In this document: piece after piece, positions 1-5,248 of the stretch | How the letters are laid out: each line of letters begins with the position of its first letter | How positions within the stretch are numbered: the stretch's first letter is position 1 | Assembly: GCA_031264395.1 (NCBI GenBank) | Contig: JAISEB010000245.1 | Span: 1-5,527, forward strand | Reading direction: 5' to 3' | DNA from: Treponema sp. | GTDB taxonomy: Bacteria > Spirochaetota > Spirochaetia > Treponematales > Breznakiellaceae | Length of the DNA stretch: 5,527 nucleotides | Notes under the pieces: model-generated | Told to the model about the DNA's origin: nothing | The model's database searches: none | Seen by the model: the letters and a program-made list of their open reading frames with translations, nothing else | Position numbers and translations under genes: made by a program

Positions 1-125
1 AATTCCGAATTCAAAATAACCACGGACAGACACAGACCAACACGGACAAGATATACATTTGAAACTAAAAGTCCGTTCTGTCCGTGAAGGCGAACCGGAG
101 GTTCGTTGTGGTTGAATTCGGAATT
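1..125. repeat. Nested inverted-repeat intergenic element
   Basis: A perfect 12-base inverted repeat (AATTCCGAATTC at 1-12, its reverse complement at 114-125) encloses further complementary arms. These are AACCAC at 18-23 with GTGGTT at 108-113, CACGGACAGA at 21-30 with TCTGTCCGTG at 77-86, and ACGGAC at 42-47 with GTCCGT at 71-76. A compact hairpin, CGAACC-GGA-GGTTCG, sits at 91-105. CACGGACA occurs twice as a direct repeat (21-28 and 41-48). There is no coding capacity. The element lies 14 bases beyond the stop codon of the leftward gene, so as RNA it could end or stabilise that transcript, although no clear U-run follows a stem. It may equally be a MITE/REP-like dispersed repeat. It could extend left of the window, because the outer arm starts at base 1. 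Confidence 0.65.
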
Positions 126-139
126 GTTTCGGTAACATT

Positions 140-3124
140 TTAAAATGAGGTATTTTGGGGATCGGCATCCGGGGAAAGAGGCAGCGCCGTATCGGGCGCG
201 TCAGGCGCATCGGCGGGCGGCGCATCAGGCGCACCATCGGCAGGCATTGCGCCGGACGCGGGCGGCGTACCAACGGGCGGCGCGTCAGGCACATCGGTAG
301 CAGCGGACGTATCGGAGGGCGGCGTACCGGCGGGCGCCGCATCGGGCGCGTCAGTAACAGCGGGCGTACCGGCAGGTGGCGCATCAGGTGTATTGGTAGC
401 AATGGGCGCCGTACTGGCGGGCGGCGCATCAACAACAACGGACGGCACGTCAGGCGCACCGCCAGTAGGCATTGCGCCGGGCGCGGGCGGGGGGGCCGCC
501 GGGGGCGGGGGTTCAGGCGGGTCTTCCGGGGCGGGAGGCTTGATTTCGGCGGAGGCCCAATCGGAGATGAGTTTTTTGAGTCCTTCGTCTATCAGCTTGA
601 GGGGCTTCCCGCAGTGGGGGCACAAAAAACGCCCGGAGGGATCGAGGTGTTCTTTGGCGCAGCCTATACACCAGGTTTTGCCGCATTCGGGACAGGAACC
701 GGCGGGAAGCCCGTCGGGGGGCATGGCGTAAAGCCTTATGGACGGAACAGGGGGCTGGGACTTCGGCATACGCCAGCTCCTCTCACAGGAGGCGCAGGAA
801 ATGAAACGGTACACGCCGTTCTCCCATCTCTTGCGGAGTTCCTCGCGGCTTCCGGCGTGTTCCCCCGTCAATTCCAGAGCGTCAAGATGACCGATTATCC
901 CTTCCGCCTCATCCCAGCGGCCCGCCTGTATGCAGAGCCAGCCCAGCGACAGAAGCGACGGGGCGTGATCCCCTTCCATTTCAAGGGCGGAACGGACGGC
1001 GGATTCGGCGCGGGAAAATTCCCCCTTCTTTACCGCCACATAACTTATCAATTCAAGAATTTCGGGGGAAGGAGCCCTGCTGTGGGCCCGCGCAAGTATT
1101 TCATCCGCCTCCCCGTAACGTTCAAGTTTGACAAGACAGGAGGCCCGGTTGATCAAATATTCGGCATTGCCGGGGGAACGCAGGAGCGCGAGGCGGTACT
1201 GTTCGTCCGCCTCTTCGTACCTTTCCGCGCGGACAAGAAGATTGCCGGCGCAGTTGGCCATGAGGCCCTCGGGATCACCGGCCCCGTCCGTTACAAGAAC
1301 CGCAAGCGCCTTGTCCAGGGAACCGCGCAGAAAAAACAGAGCCCCGCGGTTTACCCGTATCGCGGGAACCTCGCCAAGGAGCGCGGCGGCCTTTTCAAGG
1401 TGAAGCGAAGCGGCTTCGGGATTTCCCCGGTGAAGTTCTATCTGGGCGGCCAGGTTGCTTGCCCATCCGAAACTTTCCCCGCCGTCTTGCATAAGCGAAA
1501 GGGCGGCGTTAACATCCTCCGAAGCGCGGGGATCGTCAGGATCAAGGAGGAAGCGGTTTTCCGCAAGGCGGAAACGAAAGAGGCCGTAATCCGGGGCGTA
1601 TTTTACCGCGTCCTCGAACAGGGAAACGGCCTGGCGGCGCTTTCCCCTTCGTACCATAAGCAGGGCCATGAGGAATATCAGCGCGGGATCTTTATGGGGC
1701 TTGGGCCGCGCCGCCTTGCGGAGATCTTCGGCCGTATCAAATTCGGCTTCCGCCATCCTCCAGTCTTCTATGCCGAAAGCCCACTTCCCCGCGAGGGCGT
1801 GAGCCTCCCAGTTGTCCTTTCCCAATGAAAGCAGCTTCGGCACGATGGCGCCAAGATCCCCGTAGTTGTCCGCGGCAAGGAAGGCCCGGCCTCCTTCGAG
1901 ATAACGGTTCAGGGCTTCTTCCTTCCGGCCCAGCATCTCGTACATGTTGGCGGCGTTTTTTGCCGGAAGGCCGTTTTCGCCGTCCAGATCAAAGGCGCGG
2001 TCGTAAACGGCGGCGGCTTCCCCGTATGTTCCCAGATTCCAGAGGGCGTGCCCCAGAAGCGTAAGAACGGCCGGATCGCGGGCGCACAGGCCCGGCTCCC
2101 CGTCAAGATACTCCTTAAGCGCCCCGAATTGTCCTGACGCGTAGAGTATCTTCGCCTTTTCGGCGGCCGCCTCCCCTTCCAGAGGCCCCGGCCCTTCCGC
2201 AAGACAGGCGTCCGCGTATTCCCCGGCCTCTTCGTACAGTTCAAGCTGCCGGGCAAGATGCGACGCAAGAAGAAGCTCCCCCGGCATCCGCTTCGGGGCG
2301 TGTTCCCAGGCTTTCCTGATCTGTACAAGCGCGGGATTGGGTTCGGCCATGGCGGCAAACGTTCCGGCAAGCGCAAAACGGCGTCCGGGGGGAATTTCGG
2401 GACTGCCGTTCCACGCGTCATGGGCCGCCTCGACTTCGGCGGCGCGGGAATCAACCGTAAGGGCGTCCAGAAAGGCGCGGGCCGTGTACGCGCCCGCATC
2501 CGCGCCCGCGCCGCTTCCCGCCTCATAGGAGGCCAGGGCAAAACCCAAAGCGCCTTTGGAAATTGAAGAATCGTTCAGTTCGGCGGCCCATGTTCCATTG
2601 ACAAAGAGGGTGAAGCGGCTTCCGTAGGCTATCACCTTTATGGTAAAGCCCGTTTCCCCCGTCCGGGATTCTTCCCCGGCGGCGGGCGTTTCGGTCCAGC
2701 CTATAAGGGGAAAGGGCATGTTATTGCGGATCACGTCCAGCCTGAAGTAGCCCCTGTTTGAAACAAGGAGCATGTAACAGGAACTTTCGTCGACCATGCG
2801 GAAGAGGATTCCCGAGGCGGCGTAACCGCCCATGGAAAGAAGGCGCAGTCTTGCTTCTATTATTTGATCGCCCCATGCATATCCGGGCGTCCACACCCAG
2901 GCGATGCAGCCCGTTTTCCTGAGCGACAGCGACAGCGAACTTTTCTCCAGGTTGGCATCGCAGGAACTTTCTGATTTAATATCAAAACGGGATTTGGCGG
3001 GTTTTGAAAAATCGGCCTCCCATTTTTCTTCCGGGCTCCACCCGAGCGCGGATACATCGTCACGGTACTTTTTCCGGCGTAATTTGTTTCCGATAAAAAA
3101 CAACAGGCGCCTTGGGTCAAACAT
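140..3124 (-). CDS. Large TPR protein with LamG-like N-terminal region, Cys-rich zinc module and Pro/Ala-rich tail
   Basis: This is a 994-residue protein of unknown specific role. Residues 1-34 are basic, with a short LLFFIG stretch and no convincing signal peptide. Residues about 35-225 have the alternating-strand pattern of a concanavalin/LamG or 3-keto-disaccharide-hydrolase-like sandwich, with the landmarks SGILFRMVDESSCYMLL, TIKVIAYGSRFTLFVNG and KGALGFALASYE. Residues about 250-750 are a helical solenoid with at least nine recognisable TPR-type pairs, for example around 351-381, 483-513, 621-653, 656-686, 687-720 and 721-750. CxxC pairs at C777/C780, C811/C814, C819/C822 and C835/C838 suggest two zinc sites. 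Residues 863-994 are a low-complexity P/A/D/T tail. TPR regions usually mediate protein-protein contacts, and the sandwich may bind carbohydrate, but both roles here are inferred. The ATG at 3124 is chosen as the first in-frame ATG. It lacks a close Shine-Dalgarno; AGGAAA lies about 20 bases upstream. A TTG at codon 8, preceded by AAGG, is an alternative start. The gene diverges from the solute-binding-protein gene 42 bases away. Coding is certain, function is open. Confidence 0.93.
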   Translation of the reverse strand: MFDPRRLLFFIGNKLRRKKYRDDVSALGWSPEEKWEADFSKPAKSRFDIKSESSCDANLEKSSLSLSLRKTGCIAWVWTPGYAWGDQIIEARLRLLSMGGYAASGILFRMVDESSCYMLLVSNRGYFRLDVIRNNMPFPLIGWTETPAAGEESRTGETGFTIKVIAYGSRFTLFVNGTWAAELNDSSISKGALGFALASYEAGSGAGADAGAYTARAFLDALTVDSRAAEVEAAHDAWNGSPEIPPGRRFALAGTFAAMAEPNPALVQIRKAWEHAPKRMPGELLLASHLARQLELYEEAGEYADACLAEGPGPLEGEAAAEKAKILYASGQFGALKEYLDGEPGLCARDPAVLTLLGHALWNLGTYGEAAAVYDRAFDLDGENGLPAKNAANMYEMLGRKEEALNRYLEGGRAFLAADNYGDLGAIVPKLLSLGKDNWEAHALAGKWAFGIEDWRMAEAEFDTAEDLRKAARPKPHKDPALIFLMALLMVRRGKRRQAVSLFEDAVKYAPDYGLFRFRLAENRFLLDPDDPRASEDVNAALSLMQDGGESFGWASNLAAQIELHRGNPEAASLHLEKAAALLGEVPAIRVNRGALFFLRGSLDKALAVLVTDGAGDPEGLMANCAGNLLVRAERYEEADEQYRLALLRSPGNAEYLINRASCLVKLERYGEADEILARAHSRAPSPEILELISYVAVKKGEFSRAESAVRSALEMEGDHAPSLLSLGWLCIQAGRWDEAEGIIGHLDALELTGEHAGSREELRKRWENGVYRFISCASCERSWRMPKSQPPVPSIRLYAMPPDGLPAGSCPECGKTWCIGCAKEHLDPSGRFLCPHCGKPLKLIDEGLKKLISDWASAEIKPPAPEDPPEPPPPAAPPPAPGAMPTGGAPDVPSVVVDAPPASTAPIATNTPDAPPAGTPAVTDAPDAAPAGTPPSDTSAATDVPDAPPVGTPPASGAMPADGAPDAPPADAPDAPDTALPLSPDADPQNTSF
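143..538 (-). repeat. Degenerate tandem repeats encoding a Pro/Ala/Asp/Thr tail
   Basis: The last 132 codons of the TPR gene (residues 863-994) are built from diverged repeats. PDAPPAGTP-like units begin at residues 913, 927, 946 and 966, spaced 14, 19 and 20 residues apart. A longer-range echo, GAMPTGGAPDVP at 883-894, recurs as GAMPADGAPDAP at 958-969. The DNA is correspondingly repetitive (recurring ggcgcatcaggcg-type words on the plus strand), which makes it prone to length change by slippage or recombination. The tail is predicted to be disordered. Such tails act as linkers or spacers in many bacterial proteins; a specific job here is not visible. Confidence 0.8.
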
Positions 3125-3166
3125 ACTACAAGATGTAAACCAAATTTCCTGAAAAGTCGAGGTCTT
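3125..3166. promoter_or_regulatory. Short divergent intergenic region
   Basis: Only 42 AT-rich bases separate the start codons of the two divergent genes, so any promoters must overlap the 5' coding ends. For the plus-strand gene the best sigma-70-like pair seen is TTGGGT at 3112-3117 and TGTAAA at 3134-3139 with a 16-base gap. That is a weak match of about 3/6 and 4/6, and its -35 lies inside the neighbouring gene. No convincing pair was found for the minus strand. An operator serving both genes is possible, but no clear palindrome is present. Confidence 0.3.
3159..3163 (+). promoter_or_regulatory. Ribosome binding site of the solute-binding-protein gene
   Basis: GAGGT at 3159-3163 matches the anti-Shine-Dalgarno sequence but leaves only three bases before the ATG at 3167, which is shorter than the usual 5-9. 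It supports this start because no better site lies nearby. The tight spacing may lower translation efficiency. Confidence 0.5.
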
Positions 3167-4384
3167 ATGAATCCGAAATTTTCAAAATGGCTTGGCGCTG
3201 TCCGTACCGCCTTTGAAACCGGCCGGCGCATTGATCGTTTTTTGTTTGCCGCGATCCTGATTCTGGCGGCCCTGATAACCGCGAGGCTGATCCTCCACAA
3301 AGCGGCGGAACCCGGAAAAACCACCCTGATTTTTGCCATGCAGGAAGGGGAAGACGGGATCCTTTCTTCCCTTGCTTCTGAATTTGAAAAACTGAATCCT
3401 GAAATACAACTGCGCATCGAAAAAAAATCCTACGAAGAACTAAAGGCCCTTGTCCTTGGCGGCGCGGAAAGCTCCGGGACTCCGGTTGCCGAAGGAAAGA
3501 CAGGTGGGGCCGATCTTGTCGTTCTTGACGACTGGCTGCTCCGGGACGGCATACCGGGCGGCGGCCTTGCGCCGCTTTCCCCGTATTCGGGCGCGGAGGA
3601 TCAATGGGCGGTTCCCCTTGTTTCCTTTATGGACGTTCTTTTCTATAACATTGACATTCTGAAGGCGGCGGGCCTTGACCGTCCGCCGGGAAACCGCGCG
3701 GAATTCCTTGCCGCCGCCAAAGCGGCAACCGGAAACGGGATCTACGGCGCGGCCCTTTCCCTTTCGCCCGGAGATCCCCGGTCGGTTTTCAGGGATGTTT
3801 TTTCCTGGATGTGGGCGGCGGGCGGCGGCCCCCTAAGCCCTGATTTTCCCGGCCGCGCCGCCATAGGAACCCTTGACTTTCTGGGACAGCTTGCCCGGGA
3901 AGGGTGCCTGGCGCCTGAAACCGAGGAATTTGCCGGGGGGAAAATAGCCATGACGACAGGTTCGGTAAAGGACATTGCTTTCCTTGAGGGAAAGGTAAAT
4001 TTCGGCATTACCGTCATTCCCCCGCCGGCCGGGTACACGGGAAAACCCGTTTTCGCGCTTTACGGCCTCTACGCGGGCATTACCGCCGGATGCGCGCATC
4101 CCGATGAAGCCTGGAGCTTTCTTTCGTTCCTTGCCGAAAAAATGCCTTCCGCCGGCCTTGTCCGCCCCATAGGGGAAAGCGAAACGGAGGCGGACCTAAA
4201 CCCCCTTGCCGTCAAAGCCAGGGACATGTACGAGGCGGCGGAGATCATCCAGGGCTATGCCCGCCTTGAAAGGGGGGCGGAACTGGAGGCCGCGGTACGG
4301 AAGGAGATTATCCCCCTTCTTGAAGGAAGGCGGAACGGCGCGGATACCGCGGCGGCAATCGCCAGTCAATGGAAAGGAGAATGA
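3167..4384 (+). CDS. Membrane-anchored extracellular solute-binding protein, family 1 (ABC sugar-type)
   Basis: This 405-residue protein has the usual length for a periplasmic binding protein that delivers sugars or similar solutes to an ABC importer. Residues 21-24 are charged and residues 25-43 (FLFAAILILAALITARLIL) form one hydrophobic segment. There is no lipobox: the only cysteines are C247 and C309. The protein is therefore predicted to be held by an uncleaved signal anchor and not as a lipoprotein. The mature part starts with a family-like strand-helix (TLIFAMQEGEDGI at 53-65, then LASEFEKLNPEIQLRI at 69-84), followed by ADLVVLDD at 115-122. The characteristic WAVPLVSFMDVLFYNIDILK with AAGLD follows at 147-171, then MTTGSV at 262-267 and DEAWSFLSFLAEKM at 313-326. 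The ligand cannot be read from the sequence. No permease or ATPase gene is in the window, so partners must lie elsewhere or it works as a sensor or orphan binder. The stop overlaps an ATG as ATGA at 4381-4384. The family call is strong, the substrate unknown. Confidence 0.88.
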   Translation: MNPKFSKWLGAVRTAFETGRRIDRFLFAAILILAALITARLILHKAAEPGKTTLIFAMQEGEDGILSSLASEFEKLNPEIQLRIEKKSYEELKALVLGGAESSGTPVAEGKTGGADLVVLDDWLLRDGIPGGGLAPLSPYSGAEDQWAVPLVSFMDVLFYNIDILKAAGLDRPPGNRAEFLAAAKAATGNGIYGAALSLSPGDPRSVFRDVFSWMWAAGGGPLSPDFPGRAAIGTLDFLGQLAREGCLAPETEEFAGGKIAMTTGSVKDIAFLEGKVNFGITVIPPPAGYTGKPVFALYGLYAGITAGCAHPDEAWSFLSFLAEKMPSAGLVRPIGESETEADLNPLAVKARDMYEAAEIIQGYARLERGAELEAAVRKEIIPLLEGRRNGADTAAAIASQWKGE

Positions 4385-4498
4385 CTCAGCCGGGCGAAGA
4401 AGAAATTTACCACGAGGTCGAAGAAGTCGAAAAAGTTGAAGAAAACAGGGAAGAAAAAGAGAAGAAAAGAAACCGCGGACCATACGGACAAACATCCC
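4385..4498. repeat. Purine-rich low-complexity spacer between convergent genes
   Basis: The plus strand is strongly purine-biased. Three tandem 9-base units, GAGGTCGAA, GAAGTCGAA and AAAGTTGAA, run from 4414 to 4440 and are followed by an A/G tract to about 4470. AACCGCGGAC with CATACGGACAAACA at 4471-4494 then resembles the AACCACGGACAGACA word at the left edge of the window (18-32). No stable terminator hairpin was found for either convergent gene. The spacer looks like a decayed intergenic repeat; it gives a short plus-strand reading frame that is unlikely to be a gene. Confidence 0.55.
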
Positions 4499-5065
4499 TT
4501 ACGGTTTCTCTATTCCAAGTTCGCCATAAACGTTTTTTTCAAAAGCGTTGCCGAAGGCGGCAAAGTGGGTGATGATTTTGGCGGGGCAGGACCTGAGTTC
4601 CGGTATGCCGTGCCAGAGACAACAGACGGCTTTACCAAAGAAATACACCATTTTTACCTTCCCCAGGGCCTTAAATTCCTTTTGAAGGAACTTTATGCTT
4701 TCATTGCGGAGCGCTTCGTTGTTTTTCCATTTCTCAAGGGCGGCGGCGCTGCCCGTTGAGGTAAAGTCCTTGCCCTTCATAATATCCGTCATATACGAAC
4801 CTTCAAACTTTGTCCCGGTAAACACGCGGGAAAGCTTTTTTTCGCTGCTGCCCCTGTGGGTAAGGTGGTAGTTTGTCCACGCGGGTTCTCCGGCGAGGTT
4901 TTTGGACGCGTTAAGGCCGACAAACACGTAGTCTGTTTTAAGTTTACGGTAGCTGGCGTCGATAAAAGCGGTGTTGTTCAAATCTTTATCCCACAGCGCC
5001 CAACTGCCCCAGGCGCCCCAAGCGCCCAGGGTTTTTTTAAGCGTTTTGTAGCGTTCCGCGTCCAT
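4499..5065 (-). CDS. Hypothetical protein, possible uracil-DNA-glycosylase-like fold
   Basis: The product has 188 residues. The start at 5065 is fixed by an excellent Shine-Dalgarno (AAGGAG, seven bases from the ATG); an in-frame ATG farther upstream at 5137 falls in the structured repeat and is rejected. After a Gly/Ala/Trp-rich stretch at 14-25, the order of motifs recalls the UDG superfamily. DYVFVGLNASKN at 45-56 is like the GxNPG/GLNPS motif that binds near the catalytic site. SYMTDIMKG at 90-98 sits where families have a Y-x-T-D/N strand. FLQKEFKALGKVKMVYFFGKAV at 126-147 (shown here as its helix and strand) precedes KIITHFAAFG at 163-172, which could stand for the HPS-type motif. No CxxC iron-sulfur set of family 4 enzymes is present. 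If active it would remove a base from DNA in the cytoplasm, but the departures from the catalytic consensus leave a non-enzymatic role open. The gene is richer in Lys and Asn and visibly less GC-rich than the two genes to its left. It may have its own promoter, since terminator-like hairpins separate it from the gene upstream. Confidence 0.82.
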   Translation of the reverse strand: MDAERYKTLKKTLGAWGAWGSWALWDKDLNNTAFIDASYRKLKTDYVFVGLNASKNLAGEPAWTNYHLTHRGSSEKKLSRVFTGTKFEGSYMTDIMKGKDFTSTGSAAALEKWKNNEALRNESIKFLQKEFKALGKVKMVYFFGKAVCCLWHGIPELRSCPAKIITHFAAFGNAFEKNVYGELGIEKP

Positions 5066-5072
5066 GTTGCCT

Positions 5073-5078
5073 CTCCTT
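5073..5078 (-). promoter_or_regulatory. Strong ribosome binding site of the 188-residue gene
   Basis: On the minus strand AAGGAG (within AAGGAGAGG) is followed by seven bases and then ATG at 5065. Both match and spacing are near ideal, and this decides the start codon. Confidence 0.85.
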
Positions 5079-5097
5079 AATAAAGAAAAAAATTGAA

Positions 5098-5190
5098 GGG
5101 GGGCGCATTTCCACACCGCCGTTTGGCATCGCGGCATACGCGCCGCGCCCCCCTACGGGCGAGCCCCGCTATGCGGGTCTCGCCCTACCC
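5098..5190. repeat. GC-rich palindromic block upstream of the 188-residue gene
   Basis: Three inverted repeats are packed together here. GGGGGGCGC at 5098-5106 pairs perfectly with GCGCCCCCC at 5145-5153. CGCGGC at 5130-5135 pairs with GCCGCG at 5142-5147 over a six-base loop. GGGCGAG at 5157-5163 pairs with CTCGCCC at 5179-5185 and is extended inward, after one mismatch, by CCCGC and GCGGG (5165-5169, 5173-5177) around a TAT loop. The first two share bases and cannot form fully together. Read on the minus strand, the GCGCCCCCC arm is followed closely by a T-rich run (5085-5096) just before the Shine-Dalgarno. The block could be a dispersed repeat or a 5' leader structure. No known riboswitch class was recognised. 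Confidence 0.6.
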
Positions 5191-5192
5191 CC

Positions 5193-5215
5193 AAAAACAG
5201 TGCCAGGCACCGTTT
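5193..5215 (-). terminator. Terminator-like palindrome with GTGCCTGGCAC core
   Basis: On the minus strand the RNA AAACGGUGCC-U-GGCACUGUUU can form a ten-pair stem with one G-U pair; the closing turn needs a few core pairs to open. It runs straight into UUUUU (5197-5193). It lies 27 bases past the stop codon of the rightmost gene, the right place for an intrinsic terminator of that transcript. From memory, the GTGCCTGGCAC core also resembles a widespread REP-like intergenic palindrome, so it may be a repeat used as a terminator. Confidence 0.5.
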
Positions 5216-5216
5216 C

Positions 5217-5248
5217 GCCATAATCCGCCTTCCTTGGCGGATTATGGC
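5217..5248. terminator. 13-bp perfect hairpin overlapping a stop codon
   Basis: GCCATAATCCGCC at 5217-5229 and GGCGGATTATGGC at 5236-5248 are perfectly complementary around a TTCCTT loop. The stop codon of the minus-strand gene (5242-5244) lies within the stem. No U-run follows directly, so by itself it is more likely an mRNA-stabilising or REP-like hairpin. With the palindrome at 5193-5215 it may form a two-stage 3' end. Confidence 0.6.

Noticed and set aside
1..125. CRISPR-like array from the repeated CACGGACA words
   Set aside because: Only two short direct copies, with no regular repeat-spacer length; the main signal is inverted, not direct.
155..1828. A 557-codon open frame on the plus strand opposite the TPR gene
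   Set aside because: It is Arg/Gly-rich noise from the repeat tail and the high-GC codon use of the real gene, has no ribosome site at its ATG and shows no family pattern.
1909..2541. A 210-codon minus-strand frame inside the TPR gene
   Set aside because: Its Arg/Pro-rich composition is that of a frame-shifted read of the TPR codons; the TPR pattern itself runs unbroken in the main frame.
4436..4759. 107-codon plus-strand frame opposite the 188-residue gene
   Set aside because: It is antisense to a gene with coherent protein motifs, begins in the low-complexity spacer and has no ribosome site.
5066..5137. N-terminal extension of the 188-residue protein to an upstream ATG
   Set aside because: The extension would translate palindromic repeat DNA, and the strong Shine-Dalgarno points to the ATG at 5065.
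5098..5190. tRNA or known riboswitch in the GC-rich palindromes
   Set aside because: No cloverleaf arms, anticodon loop or conserved riboswitch core could be recognised.
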